DNA of 45,910 nucleotides from Liquorilactobacillus satsumensis DSM 16230 = JCM 12392 (GCF_001435195.1 NZ_AZFQ01000055.1:62126-108035); one strand, 5' to 3'. Shown: positions 24,683 through 33,781, counted from the stretch's first letter. The notes: generated by a model from the letters alone, not told the origin. Numbers and translations: made by a program.

Positions 24683-24852
24683 ATATTTTCCCTCAATCAA
24701 AGGTTTTATCCCACTATATACCAAAAAGTCAGGTTTTTCATCTTAAAAATCATAAACGCTCTTCTTCCACAAATGTTCTTACTCTGCTTAAATTTCCCTC
24801 ACTTATCTTACCATAAAAAAATCCGGTATCCGCTGATAGTTTGTTTAGCCTT

Positions 24853-24868
24853 GTTCCACGTGAAACAT
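24853..24868. promoter_or_regulatory. parS: parS site 3, exact consensus
   Basis: TGTTCCACGTGAAACA is the 16-bp consensus parS of Bacillus with no mismatch. It lies in the divergent region between the metallophosphoesterase and thioesterase genes, about 18 kb from oriC. Confidence 0.95.
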
Positions 24869-24934
24869 GGTCTTATATTATTTATAAGTCGCCAAAACTA
24901 AATAAAAATATTATGATATAGGTAGTCCACAATT

Positions 24935-24985
24935 AAAAGGAGGCCTCACGAGGAGCGCTGAACAAGCGCCCTCTTAAACAATATG
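24935..24985 (+). promoter_or_regulatory. Displaced Shine-Dalgarno with bridging hairpin before the thioesterase
   Basis: AAAAGGAGG (24935-24943) is 39 bases from the only possible start (ATG 24983), since TGA 24959-24961 closes the frame upstream. Between them is a stem GAGG-A-GCGC / GCGC-CCTC (24950-24973) with one bulged A. Folding would cut the distance to about 15 bases. The effect on translation is inferred. Confidence 0.45.
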
Positions 24986-25480
24986 AATTGTGCACAAACC
25001 CTTGCAGTTACTAGCCATCGAGTAATCACGAATGATCTTAATGAGCATGAGACCGTTTACGGCGGAAAATTGCTTGAAATGTTAGATGGCACGGCTTCAA
25101 TCTCTGCTTCACGTTTTTGTAAGACGCAAACAGTGACAGCGGCCGTAGATCAATTTAAGTTTATCGCACCTTTCAAACTCAATGATTCATTTTGTATTGA
25201 ATCTTTTGTTAGCGGCAGCGGCAAACGTTCCCTTGAAGTCTTTGCAAAAATCATTGGTGAACATTTAACAACCGGGCAACGTTTTTTAGGTGCAACAACT
25301 TTTCTAACCTTTGTTGTTCTAAAAAAGGAGATTAAATTACCACCGCTTGTGCCACAAACACCTGAGGAAATAAGTGTTTGCCAAGCTTATTCTGTCAGAC
25401 AAGCATTACGCAAACAGCAGCTACAGCAAGCCAAAAGCTTCAATCAGCAGCTTGAACTGCAGCCACGTTGGTTAAATTAA
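24983..25480 (+). CDS. Acyl-CoA thioesterase, hotdog fold (YkhA/YciA type)
   Basis: The 165-residue protein matches the cytosolic acyl-CoA thioesterase group. The hotdog-fold core is ETVYGGKLLEMLDGTASISA (residues about 22-41), with the catalytic Asp in LDG, followed by VTAAVDQFKF and FLTFV. These enzymes release CoA from acyl-CoA in the cytoplasm. The ATG has no ribosome site in normal position; the good one is 39 bases upstream beyond a hairpin. The C-terminal 30 residues are glutamine-rich. It is a single gene, convergent with a 39-residue gene. Confidence 0.9.
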   Translation: MNCAQTLAVTSHRVITNDLNEHETVYGGKLLEMLDGTASISASRFCKTQTVTAAVDQFKFIAPFKLNDSFCIESFVSGSGKRSLEVFAKIIGEHLTTGQRFLGATTFLTFVVLKKEIKLPPLVPQTPEEISVCQAYSVRQALRKQQLQQAKSFNQQLELQPRWLN

Positions 25481-25482
25481 AA

Positions 25483-25521
25483 AAGCAGGCTTCATTAAGA
25501 AAATTAATGAATTTCCTGCTT
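25483..25521 (-). terminator. Terminator between convergent genes
   Basis: A broken stem, AAGCAGG / CCTGCTT outside and CATTAA / TTAATG inside, is followed by TTTTTT on the minus strand. It ends the 39-residue gene, whose stop codon lies inside the hairpin, and probably the thioesterase transcript as well. Confidence 0.75.
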
Positions 25522-25623
25522 CTTAACAATTTCGATTAAGAAGGCGATTGCCTCCTCGTACGAACATGATCTTTGCTTCATGACCGCCTTAACTGCTATC
25601 TCGGTCTCGTTTGAATCGGCCAT
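25504..25623 (-). CDS. Small protein of 39 residues, unknown function
   Basis: A 40-codon frame runs from ATG 25623 to TAA 25504. It has an AAAGGGAAG ribosome site and an upstream TATAGAAT-like minus-10 at about 25678-25692. The protein begins MADSNETEIAVKAVMKQRSC and continues with an amphipathic helix YEEAIAFLIEIVKKQ. No family is recognised. The codon-like composition, promoter, ribosome site and terminator form a complete small gene. It could be an antitoxin-like or regulatory peptide, but nothing proves that. Confidence 0.5.
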   Translation of the reverse strand: MADSNETEIAVKAVMKQRSCSYEEAIAFLIEIVKKQEIH

Positions 25624-26135
25624 CGTCAACACTTCCCTTTTCATTCTTGTTTACAGCACCCGTTCCTATTAATGTACTATCCTATTCTATACCGTTCTTA
25701 ATAAAAAAACGAGGATTAACCCCCTCTTTTTTTTTTGCAAATGCACGAATCCTTTTATACTTAAAGTTTCTGACTGTAAATTTTTTTAGCCCATCTTTCT
25801 AAAAACTGCCGTCCTTTAACCTCGATATCTGGTCACATTTTGCGATCTGCAGTCTGTCTAAAAAGTGCCAAGATCAACTTGCATAATTTGTTCTGCAGCC
25901 TGTTACGGCGTCTTAACGCGCCTTTTCGAGCATATTCCGCTTAACCACAGTTATCCAAGCGTATTTTTACAACTTAGATTCAAACGCACTATGTTCATGC
26001 GTGTATTCGCGAAGACGCTCCTCAGCAATTATGTTTTTGTTTTTTATTTAAATTTATTATATTTTAAATTTTGAGTATTGTCTGTTTAAAAACCGGTTCA
26101 CGTAATTTAGATTTAGCTACAGGAAAAAGCTGAGC
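25624..26135. other. Long intergenic region
   Basis: A short GAGG / CCTC stem followed by ten T (about 25710-25736) may be a weak terminator. A segment starting AAAAGTGCC at about 25860, and CGTAATTTAGATTTAGCTAC at about 26099, resemble pieces of repeat family C. Open frames here lack ribosome sites. No gene is supported. Confidence 0.4.
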
Positions 26136-26337
26136 TGGAACACATTTATCCATAATAGTAAATAAGGGGCTGTGACAAAATTTAACTTTTGTCACAGCCC
26201 CTCTTTTATTCCGTATAAACGTGTTCCATAAGTCAAAATTCTCCATCTAACTTCGAATTACTCATAGCAAAATACTCGCTATGTTCGTAATTTCGAGTTA
26301 GCACTCAAAATTTTCCCGACTTATGTCACACTCTCCT
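26136..26337 (-). repeat. Family A repeat, complete inverted copy 3 plus a converging half-copy
   Basis: Bases 26163-26337 are the whole family A element on the minus strand, nearly identical to 4074-4250, including both hairpins. To its left, 26136-26165 resembles the plus-strand lead-in (GGAACACATTTATCC compared with GGAACACGTTTATCC). Two copies therefore appear to share one terminator head-to-head. The hairpin GGGGCTGTGACAAAA / TTTTGTCACAGCCCC at 26166-26201 lies downstream of purA and can end it. Confidence 0.85.
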
Positions 26338-26377
26338 ACAAGCTGTTATTTTAGTGCTCAACTAAATTTAAAAAAGA

Positions 26378-27670
26378 TTAAATGCGCGCCCAAATATTAT
26401 CTAACACATTTGTTTGTTCACGATCCGGTCCAACAGAAAAAGTCGAAATCTTAACGCCCACTAATTCTTGGATTCGGTGAATATAGTTACGGACATTCAA
26501 CGGTAAATCTTCAAGCCGTTTACAATGTGTAATGTCTTCTGTCCACCCTGGAAATGTCTCATACACTGGTTTACACTTGCTAAGCTGCTTTAAACTTGCA
26601 GGATAATGATAAATCAATTCGCCGTCAAGCTCATAAGCTGTACAAATTTTAACTTCATCCAATCCGGTTAAGACATCAACGCAATTTAAACTAAGATTTG
26701 TTAGGCCCGACACCCGTTTTGCATGCCGCATTACGACACTATCGAACCATCCGATCCGCCGTGGTCGCTTAGTAACTGTTCCGTACTCATGTCCTGCCTC
26801 ACGAATAAATGACCCTGTTTCATCCTTTAATTCTGTTGGGAAAGGTCCGTCACCAACACGTGAAGTGTAAGCTTTGCAAACTCCAACAACTTTATCAATC
26901 TTTGAAGGTCCAACCCCGCTACCGATGGTGACCCCGCCTGCAACTGGATTAGACGATGTTACAAATGGATAAGTCCCCTGATCAATATCAAGCATTACTC
27001 CCTGAGCACCTTCGAATAGAACACGTTTGCCACTATCAAGAGCATCATTAAGTACAACAGAGGTATCAGTTACATAGTCTTTAAATTGCTGGCCATATTC
27101 GTAATAGGCTTCAAAAATATCCTCGAATTTAAGTGGTTCATGTTCATAAAAACGTGTGAATTCACGATTTTTTTCCTCAAGATTGCGGCGCAGCTTCTCC
27201 TCAAAAATCTCTTTATCAAGCAAATCTGCAACTCTGATTCCGACACGCGCTGCTTTATCCATGTAAGCCGGTCCGATTCCTTTGTTAGTCGTCCCGATTT
27301 TCTGATCCTTTTTAGACTTTTCCTGCAAGCCATCTAACAAGATATGATACGGCAAAATCACATGTGCACGATCTGAAACGCGCAAGTTATCAGTCGAAAC
27401 TCCACGACCGTTTAAGTACTTTAATTCTTCCACCAGCGACTTAGGATTCAAGACGACACCGTTACCGATTACGCTAACTTTGTCTTGGTAAAAAATCCCC
27501 GAAGGTATCAAACGCAACTTGAAAGTTTCTCCGTTAAACACGATTGTATGCCCAGCATTATCACCGCCTTGATAACGTGCAATTACTTCGGCATTTCGAC
27601 TAAGAAAATCTGTTATTTTTCCCTTTCCTTCGTCGCCCCATTGACTCCCAACTACTACTACTGATGACAT
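26378..27670 (-). CDS. purA: Adenylosuccinate synthetase
   Basis: The 430-residue enzyme makes adenylosuccinate from IMP, aspartate and GTP, the first step from IMP to AMP. Seen motifs are [11 protein letters not shown] (P-loop and catalytic Asp), DNAGHT, the IMP-binding [20 protein letters not shown] region and [13 protein letters not shown]. The length is typical. The start is ATG 27670 with GAGGTGA six bases upstream; a GTG two codons earlier is unlikely. It is separated from dnaB by a repeat and a terminator, so it has its own promoter. It ends in the family A repeat. Confidence 0.98.
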   Translation of the reverse strand: MSSVVVVGSQWGDEGKGKITDFLSRNAEVIARYQGGDNAGHTIVFNGETFKLRLIPSGIFYQDKVSVIGNGVVLNPKSLVEELKYLNGRGVSTDNLRVSDRAHVILPYHILLDGLQEKSKKDQKIGTTNKGIGPAYMDKAARVGIRVADLLDKEIFEEKLRRNLEEKNREFTRFYEHEPLKFEDIFEAYYEYGQQFKDYVTDTSVVLNDALDSGKRVLFEGAQGVMLDIDQGTYPFVTSSNPVAGGVTIGSGVGPSKIDKVVGVCKAYTSRVGDGPFPTELKDETGSFIREAGHEYGTVTKRPRRIGWFDSVVMRHAKRVSGLTNLSLNCVDVLTGLDEVKICTAYELDGELIYHYPASLKQLSKCKPVYETFPGWTEDITHCKRLEDLPLNVRNYIHRIQELVGVKISTFSVGPDREQTNVLDNIWARI

Positions 27671-27867
27671 GAACACTCACCTCATAAAAAAAATTTGGAT
27701 AAAAATTGTAATTTCACTAACCTCGATAATTGTATCAGTCGCCCACCCATCTTTCAAGTAAATCCCGAATATTTATCATGAAAATAATATTTTATCAAAA
27801 AAATAACGAACTTTAATTTTTTAAAAAGGGATTTCTTTTTATTAAGGTGAACAACTTCAAGAACTGT

Positions 27868-27955
27868 GTAAAAAGTGCTTGGTTTGGAGAATTGGAGCTG
27901 AATTACAAAATAACCTAAGCTTGGTTATACGCAAGACAGGCTTAGCCTACAAACA
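27868..27955 (+). repeat. Family C diverged repeat unit
   Basis: AAAAAGTGC, then GAATTACAAA, TTGGTTATACGC and GGCTTAG occur in the same order as in the two tandem units at 32126-32350. The arms around the middle (AATAACC / GGTTAT) can pair. The rest of the purA-dnaB gap shows nothing further except the purA leader and the dnaB terminator. Confidence 0.5.
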
Positions 27956-27958
27956 AAA

Positions 27959-28004
27959 AGATTCGCTGTTAAAACTGAAATTGGTCAGCTTTTGCATCGA
28001 ATCT
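27959..28004 (-). terminator. Terminator of the gdpP-rplI-dnaB operon
   Basis: The outer stem AGATTCG / CGAATCT encloses CTGA / TCAG-type pairing and is followed on the minus strand by TTTTTG. It lies 12 bases after the dnaB stop. Confidence 0.7.
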
Positions 28005-28015
28005 AAACCTTATTA

Positions 28016-29410
28016 CTATTTTTTTTGACTTTCTGGAACATAGGCGACTGAAGAAAACTTATTATATGATTTAACAAATAATAACTTTACGGTTCCACGT
28101 GGTCCAGAACGGTTCTTTTCAATAATTACTTCGACTTCTCCAACATCCTGTGTCTCATCATCTTGCTGGGTACTCTCATCATCCTGATCACCCTCAGAGC
28201 GTTCATAATAATCGTCACGATAAAGAAAAGCTACAATATCAGCATCCTGTTCAATTGAACCGGATTCACGAATATCAGAGAGCACAGGTCGCTTGTCTTG
28301 TCTTTGCTCAACTCCACGTGAAAGCTGTGAAAGTGCAATAATCGGGACGGACAGTTCTTTTGCAAGTTTTTTGAGCTGTCGCGAGATTTCGGAAACTTCC
28401 TGTTGGCGGCTTTCCTTATTAGAACCTTCAATCAACTGCAAATAATCCACCACGACTAGGCCAAGATTTCCTTGCTCTTTAGCTAAACGACGACATTTTG
28501 CGCGAATTTCAGCCATCTTTATTCCTGGTGTATCATCAATGAAGACCGCTGCTTGAGAAAGTGAACCCATAGCAACAATTAAGTTCTTCCATTCCTCATC
28601 ATTCAGCTGCCCTGTGCGCAGATGATTAGCATTAATGCTTCCTTCAGCACAGAGCATTCTATTAACTAACGACTCGGCACTCATCTCAAGTGAAAAGATT
28701 GCCACTGTTTTGTCAGTTTTGGTACCCACATTTTGTGCGATATTCAAGGCAAAGGCTGTTTTCCCAACAGCCGGCCGTGCAGCTAGAATAATTAAGTTAT
28801 CCGGTTGCAAGCCAGCTGTCATTTTATCCAGCTCATGATATCCGGTTGCAAGCCCGGTAATATCCTCATTTTGCTGATACAACCTATCAATATCTTCAAT
28901 GGCACTATTCAAAACATCCTTAATCGGTTTAAAGCCGCTCCGATTTCGCCGCTCTGAGACGTCCATAATCTGACGTTCAGCGTCATCTAAAAGTGTGGTT
29001 ACATCGTCATCTTGAGTATACGTCTGTGTAACAATATTGGTAGCTGTCGCAATCAGACGGCGCATAAGTGCTTTTTCTTCAACAATTTTGGCATAGTAAA
29101 CCACGTTAGCGGCCGTTGGAACTGCTGCAGCCAACTCAGCGATGTAGCCAACCCCGCCAACATCATCTACTTGTTGGTTAGCCTTTAAGTAATTATTGAC
29201 AGTCACAACATCGATAATTTCATCTTGATTATTCAATTCGATCATGGCCTGAAAAATAATTTGGTGTGCACGGCGGTAAAAATCATCCGGCTGCAAGTAG
29301 ACCATTGCTTCCACTAAAGCATCTGAACGTAAAAAAATGGCCCCAAGGACAGCCTGTTCAGCTTCAATGTTTTGCGGTGGCAAACGATCAGTCAAAACAT
29401 CATTACTCAT
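28016..29410 (-). CDS. dnaB: Replicative DNA helicase DnaB (DnaC in Bacillus)
   Basis: The 464-residue hexameric helicase unwinds DNA at the fork. It has the N-terminal primase-interaction domain (about 1-150), a linker, and a RecA-like domain with Walker A ARPAVGKT and Walker B VVDYLQL. SREL-like loop sequences (EISRQLKKLAKEL) and the arginine-finger region SDIRESGSIEQDAD follow. The acidic insert DDESTQQDDETQDVGE near residue 420 is variable in the family. It follows rplI, the usual order in lactobacilli. Start ATG 29410 has AAAGGTGA. Confidence 0.98.
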   Translation of the reverse strand: MSNDVLTDRLPPQNIEAEQAVLGAIFLRSDALVEAMVYLQPDDFYRRAHQIIFQAMIELNNQDEIIDVVTVNNYLKANQQVDDVGGVGYIAELAAAVPTAANVVYYAKIVEEKALMRRLIATATNIVTQTYTQDDDVTTLLDDAERQIMDVSERRNRSGFKPIKDVLNSAIEDIDRLYQQNEDITGLATGYHELDKMTAGLQPDNLIILAARPAVGKTAFALNIAQNVGTKTDKTVAIFSLEMSAESLVNRMLCAEGSINANHLRTGQLNDEEWKNLIVAMGSLSQAAVFIDDTPGIKMAEIRAKCRRLAKEQGNLGLVVVDYLQLIEGSNKESRQQEVSEISRQLKKLAKELSVPIIALSQLSRGVEQRQDKRPVLSDIRESGSIEQDADIVAFLYRDDYYERSEGDQDDESTQQDDETQDVGEVEVIIEKNRSGPRGTVKLLFVKSYNKFSSVAYVPESQKK

Positions 29411-29461
29411 AATTACTTCACCTTTCAGCTAACTTGAAACAGCTTGCCAATTTCGGCAAAT

Positions 29462-29911
29462 TTATTTTTCAGCAACATGAACTCTAATTTTTGCAGTCAC
29501 TTGATTATGCAATTTAACAGGAATATTAGTATAGCCTAACGACTTGATCGGAACTGTGAGTTCCATCTTTCTTTTATCAATTTTTAAGCCATATTGTTTT
29601 TCGAAAGCTTGGGCCACCTGCTTGCTGGTAATAGACCCAAATAACCTGCTATCCGCACCTGCTTTTGCTTTGATCTCAACGACCATTTTGCCAGATTCTA
29701 GCTTTTCTTTCAGCTCCTTAGCAGCTGCCAATTCTTCAGCATCCTTCTTCTTTTCTGCCAGTTGCTGGCCCTTGAGCTGACTGATAGCCTGTGCAGTTGC
29801 TGCCTTAGCCTTATTAGCCTTTATTAAAAAGTTAGCATAGCCATCTGCAATTTCTTTAACTTCACCACGTCTGCCCTTGCCTCTTACATCTTGTAAAAAA
29901 ATAACTTTCAT
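29462..29911 (-). CDS. rplI: 50S ribosomal protein L9
   Basis: The 149-residue protein has the L9 layout: an N-terminal RNA-binding domain ([20 protein letters not shown] and ANFLI), a long connecting helix rich in Lys/Ala/Glu, and a C-terminal domain with [15 protein letters not shown]. It binds 23S rRNA near the L1 arm. It lies 24 bases after gdpP and 51 before dnaB. GAGGAGG precedes the ATG. Confidence 0.99.
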   Translation of the reverse strand: MKVIFLQDVRGKGRRGEVKEIADGYANFLIKANKAKAATAQAISQLKGQQLAEKKKDAEELAAAKELKEKLESGKMVVEIKAKAGADSRLFGSITSKQVAQAFEKQYGLKIDKRKMELTVPIKSLGYTNIPVKLHNQVTAKIRVHVAEK

Positions 29912-29935
29912 TTTATTACTGCCTCCTCAATATTA

Positions 29936-31942
29936 CTATTCTTCATGCTGTTGGATTACATCTAAAAGTTGAGCGCGTGCTTCCTCAATCGTTACCTCCG
30001 AAAGTTGGGTTGCAGCATTTGATAAATGTCCACCGCCGCCTAATTGCTCCATTACAACCTGAACATTTGCTTCGCCGTTACTTCTAGCCGAGATTCCAAT
30101 CCTACCATCGGCTCTTCTGGTAACAACAAACGAAGCATCCACTCCACTGACATTCAACAGTGAATCAGCTGCCTGAGCAGCAGTCACTGGATCGTAGACT
30201 TTGTCTTTTTCACCCACACAAAGTGCGACGCGATTGCCGACAAATTCAACACGATCAATTAAATGATTGCGCTGCAAGAAGTTATTTACATTTTCCTTCA
30301 TGAAATGCTGCACCAGCACAGAGTCAGCCCCGACAGAGCGCAAATAACTAGCAGCATCAAACGTACGCGTCCCTGTCCGTAGTGTAAATGATTTAGTGTC
30401 AATAATAATCCCTGTTAACATTGCAGTTGCTTCGATTTTATTAATCGGTTCGCTCTCACGTGATTGATACTCAAACATCTCAGTAATTAATTCACAAGTT
30501 GAAGATGCATATGGTTCAATATACACTAAAATTGGATTTTCAGGGAATTCTTCACCCCGACGATGATGATCAATTACCATTACACGATTTGAAAGCTGCT
30601 GGTAAAGCTCTTCACTGGCTGAAATTGACGGTTTTGAATGATCAACCATAATCAGCAGACTTTGTTCAGTTGCCTTTTCTTCGGCTTCTTCCGGAGTTAA
30701 AACCGTCCCTTTTATTTCAGGATATTGCCCTAACTCATCCATTAAACGAGCAACATCTGAATGCAGCTTTTCCTGATCCAAAACAATCCAGCATTTTTTT
30801 TGATTCATTGCAGCAATTCTGCGAATCCCAAGGCATGCGCCCACAGAATCCATATCAGGTTGTTTATGACCCATCACAAAAATCTGATCAGTTTGATTCA
30901 TCAACTCCTGTAAGGCCTGTGAGATCATTCGGGCACGAACCCGTGTCCGTTTTTCCATTGGGTTAGTTTTTCCGCCATAAAAGCGTGCTTCACCATCAGG
31001 GGTCTTAACGACGACCTGATCGCCTCCACGCCCCAATGCCAGATCTAAGTTACTTTGTGCAATCTTGGCTAGCAGGGCAAGATCATCATCACCATAGGAA
31101 ATTCCGATACTTAATGTTAATGGCAAATTCTGTTTAGAAGTTCGTTCACGAATTCGATCCAAGATCTTAAATTTATTATCTTCCAGGCGTTTTAAAACAC
31201 TTGAATATGCCAAAATAAAGAAATGATCATCATCAATTCGCTTAAGGTACATTTGATATTTTTTAGCCCAATTTGAAAGCTCGTTCGTCACATAATTACT
31301 CAAATTGGAAACAGCCTTATCGTTTAACGACTGCGTAATTTCATCATAGTTATCTAAAAAGACTTGACCAATTACAACGTTTGTATCTAAATCATGTTGT
31401 TGAATTTCGGCATAATGGGTAATGTCCATTAAGTAAATAGCATGAATATCCTTTTGAATCAGCAATTGTAATTTATATTGTCCCCATGAAACCTCAATCG
31501 GCTTTTTATTCTCTCGATTTTCTGCAACAAGCTTGGCCAGTTCCGCATCAATTTCAGCAAGAGGTTTCCCTAAGACCTCATTATTACCAAAATACTGCTG
31601 CAAATATGGATTTACCCATTCGACTTCATTACGCTCATTCAGAAAAAGAATTCCAATCGGCATCTTGATCAACGCCTCTTGTTCGCCGCGTTTGATCCGA
31701 TACGATAAATCCGAAATATACTCGTTAGTATCTTCTGTAATCGCCTTAAGTGTAAAGGAAGCGACTACAACTGTTAGCACCACCATTACGAGAATAATTA
31801 ATCCAAGAATCGGATTAACTAAAAAAGCCATAACAGCGCACACTAGTGACATTGCCAGCAAGAAAAAAGCGATCAACCTGATTTTACTATTCTTCATAAA
31901 GGCTGGTAAATGCCATAAATCTTTCGAAAATAACTGTTTCAC
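29936..31942 (-). CDS. gdpP: Cyclic-di-AMP phosphodiesterase GdpP
   Basis: The 668-residue membrane enzyme cleaves c-di-AMP, which controls potassium, osmotic and cell-wall balance. It has two membrane segments near the N-terminus (about 23-65), a PAS domain (about 85-150), a degenerate GGDEF domain (about 170-300) and a DHH/DHHA1 domain with GHKQPDMDS, VDHSKPS and IDHHRRG. I choose GTG 31942 because GAGGAG lies seven bases upstream; an earlier frame start gives an unlikely leader. It heads the gdpP-rplI-dnaB operon. Confidence 0.97.
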   Translation of the reverse strand: MKQLFSKDLWHLPAFMKNSKIRLIAFFLLAMSLVCAVMAFLVNPILGLIILVMVVLTVVVASFTLKAITEDTNEYISDLSYRIKRGEQEALIKMPIGILFLNERNEVEWVNPYLQQYFGNNEVLGKPLAEIDAELAKLVAENRENKKPIEVSWGQYKLQLLIQKDIHAIYLMDITHYAEIQQHDLDTNVVIGQVFLDNYDEITQSLNDKAVSNLSNYVTNELSNWAKKYQMYLKRIDDDHFFILAYSSVLKRLEDNKFKILDRIRERTSKQNLPLTLSIGISYGDDDLALLAKIAQSNLDLALGRGGDQVVVKTPDGEARFYGGKTNPMEKRTRVRARMISQALQELMNQTDQIFVMGHKQPDMDSVGACLGIRRIAAMNQKKCWIVLDQEKLHSDVARLMDELGQYPEIKGTVLTPEEAEEKATEQSLLIMVDHSKPSISASEELYQQLSNRVMVIDHHRRGEEFPENPILVYIEPYASSTCELITEMFEYQSRESEPINKIEATAMLTGIIIDTKSFTLRTGTRTFDAASYLRSVGADSVLVQHFMKENVNNFLQRNHLIDRVEFVGNRVALCVGEKDKVYDPVTAAQAADSLLNVSGVDASFVVTRRADGRIGISARSNGEANVQVVMEQLGGGGHLSNAATQLSEVTIEEARAQLLDVIQQHEE

Positions 31943-32125
31943 TGTCTTTCTCCTCACATTCTTGCAAAGATCGCTCTCAGGATCTTCTCCTTCAGAAAAA
32001 GGTGCCCCCACCTATAACCAAAATTTTTCATATGTACTTTAGTGAAATCTTGTTTGCATACTATTTTAACACAAACAATTCATTGATACACATTTGATAA
32101 GACTGATCGCTAAAATCGTATTTTT

Positions 32126-32350
32126 GCAAAAGTGCGACACCCAGCGTTCAGCCGCCGTGAGCTAAGTCCTGAATTACAAAGTCACCTGGGTTTGGTTACG
32201 CGTAATTTAGGCTTAGGCACAGGTGGTTGCAGGGTGGAGCACGTTAAAAAAAGTGCCAGCCAGCTCAGCAAGCCTTCGAGCACTAACACCAAATTGCAAA
32301 ATAGGCGGGTTATGATTATGCGCAATTTGAGGTTAGACACAAAAATACCC
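32126..32350 (+). repeat. Family C repeat, two tandem units
   Basis: Two units of about 110 bases lie in tandem. Each starts AAAAGTGC, has a central AATTAC or AATTGC followed by CAAA, then GGTTA, then GCGTAATTTAGG or GCGCAATTTGAGG and a TTAG-CAC end. The AATTAC/GTAATT arms form a hairpin resembling the inner stem of family A. A third unit is at 27868-27955. The whole gap 31943-32449 has no gene: the open frame across it lacks a ribosome site. Confidence 0.5.
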
Positions 32351-32449
32351 CCCAAACCCTAGCTAATAAAACCAGAGTTTGAAAGGCACTTCGTTATTAC
32401 CATCTTTTTTGTTTTGAAATCATTTTACAGCCAAGACATCATGACATTT

Positions 32450-33214
32450 TTAAATCTGGTGACTGGTTCTAAACCATCCGCGAGTGCTGAAAAATGCATA
32501 CATATCATTCAAGAAAAACACGCTATAGCTGAAAATCAATGCAAAATTACCATCACCTTGCAACATGGTCTGAATCCATAATGCAATGGTAAAGACTGAA
32601 CTGATTGTCCAAACAAAATACTGTTCTCGTTTACGATTAAGTTCAAGCAACGAGCCTGTAATTGCCATCGCAAGATTCAAACTATCAAGAAAAACACGTG
32701 GATCACTTGTTAAACTAAAAATGTAATAAATAACTCCCCAAGCAAGCACAAAGAAAATTATGTAATAAAGCCATTCACGTAAATTTTCAAATTTTTCTGC
32801 TTGAATATTATCATTCCACTTAGGATCTAAGATGCAAAAGAAATCCAGAAAAAGTAAATATCCGATCTGTTCCCATGCAGTCGCGAAATTTCCAGCCATA
32901 AAACCTACGGATGCAATACAAATTGCGCTGAATGCTCCAGCCCATCCCTGTATTCCTGAGCGGTTTGAAATTCCAATCACACAAGCAACTGAAAGATTCC
33001 CACCAATAAAGGACAGTCCTGATTGCAATGGTGCCGCATTAAATGATTGTACTAATGAAATTACCTGAAGAACAAAGTTAAAGATCAGCAAACCATAACT
33101 GAATCTCCCCCAACCACGGCACTGGTTAAACAACCAACTAAAATAATTCTTTCTAAAAACATTTTTTGAATATTTTGGCAAATTTGTCAAAACATCCACA
33201 TAACGATCAAACAT
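32450..33214 (-). CDS. pnuC: Nicotinamide riboside/mononucleotide transporter PnuC
   Basis: The 254-residue membrane protein has seven or eight spans and PnuC features: WGRFSYG near the first span, a SGIQGWAGA segment, and the final span FSYSVFFLNDMYAFFSTRGW with the conserved Asn-Asp. PnuC lets nicotinamide riboside diffuse in, to be trapped by phosphorylation; no NadR gene is nearby. Start ATG 33214 has AAGGAG. A minus-strand TATAAT at 33338-33343 is the likely minus-10. It lies between rpsR and gdpP as a single gene. Confidence 0.92.
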   Translation of the reverse strand: MFDRYVDVLTNLPKYSKNVFRKNYFSWLFNQCRGWGRFSYGLLIFNFVLQVISLVQSFNAAPLQSGLSFIGGNLSVACVIGISNRSGIQGWAGAFSAICIASVGFMAGNFATAWEQIGYLLFLDFFCILDPKWNDNIQAEKFENLREWLYYIIFFVLAWGVIYYIFSLTSDPRVFLDSLNLAMAITGSLLELNRKREQYFVWTISSVFTIALWIQTMLQGDGNFALIFSYSVFFLNDMYAFFSTRGWFRTSHQI

Positions 33215-33481
33215 CCAGACATCTCCTTAATACTATCTTGCATTATCCGAATTAACATCGCTTATCAGTAATCACGTTACCTAATAAAAACTTAGTTTTC
33301 AAAATTACGCGACAAGCTGACGCTTCCTTCTCTTTTGATTATATGCGCTTAAAACTTAAATAGTAGTCTTGACTTGCAGCAATATATGTAGTATTAGATC
33401 GCTAAATTCAATACTATATATAGTATATAGAGTGTTGTAAGATAAATGCATAAACGTTACATTTAACTGAAAATGCACAAA
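33215..33481. other. pnuC leader and AT-rich palindrome
   Basis: The pnuC promoter and a leader of about 120 bases lie here. I could not confirm a riboswitch fold in the leader. A perfect 16-bp palindrome ATACTATATATAGTAT (33411-33426) and a nearby AGTATT (33390-33395), complementary to its left half, are unexplained. The stretch has no gene. Confidence 0.4.
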
Positions 33482-33506
33482 AAAAAAGACCGTGATGGTC
33501 TTTTTT
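33482..33506 (-). terminator. Terminator of rpsF-ssb-rpsR
   Basis: The stem AAAAAAGACC / GGTCTTTTTT with a five-base loop lies seven bases after the rpsR stop. It is symmetrical, so it could act both ways. Confidence 0.88.
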
Positions 33507-33512
33507 TTAAGA

Positions 33513-33749
33513 CTACTCTTCTGTAACAAATGGAAGAAGTCCCATAATGCGTGCACGTTTAACTGCAATTGTCAAACGACGCTGATTCTTAGCGCTTGTT
33601 CCTGTTACTCGACGAGGTAAAACCTTTCCTCGTTCAGAGATAAAGCGTTTCAACAGATCTGTATCTTTATAATCGATATATTCAATGTGGTTAGCCGCAA
33701 TAAAGTCTACTTTACGACGACGACGACCACCTCTACGTTGTTGTGCCAT
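33513..33749 (-). CDS. rpsR: 30S ribosomal protein S18
   Basis: The 78-residue basic protein has the S18 core: [43 protein letters not shown] and the final ALLP-type MGLLPFV. It binds 16S rRNA as a pair with S6. The N-terminal RRGGRRRRK is typical of Firmicutes. It lies 32 bases after ssb and is last in the rpsF-ssb-rpsR operon. Confidence 0.99.
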   Translation of the reverse strand: MAQQRRGGRRRRKVDFIAANHIEYIDYKDTDLLKRFISERGKVLPRRVTGTSAKNQRRLTIAVKRARIMGLLPFVTEE

Positions 33750-33781
33750 GTTGATGTTCCCTCCTTCTGTTACCTAAAAAT

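Noticed and set aside
25865-26074. 69-codon plus-strand open frame
   Set aside because: No ribosome site; ends in low-complexity AT-rich DNA; overlaps family C-like fragments.
28311-28326. parS-like ACTCCACGTGAAAGCT inside dnaB
   Set aside because: Two core mismatches to parS; coding sequence explains it.
32132-32362. 76-codon plus-strand open frame
   Set aside because: It is made of two tandem family C units; no ribosome site and no recognisable protein.
33215-33340. NAD+-II (pnuC-type) riboswitch in the pnuC leader
   Set aside because: I could not draw a convincing pseudoknot from the leader; a covariance-model search would decide.
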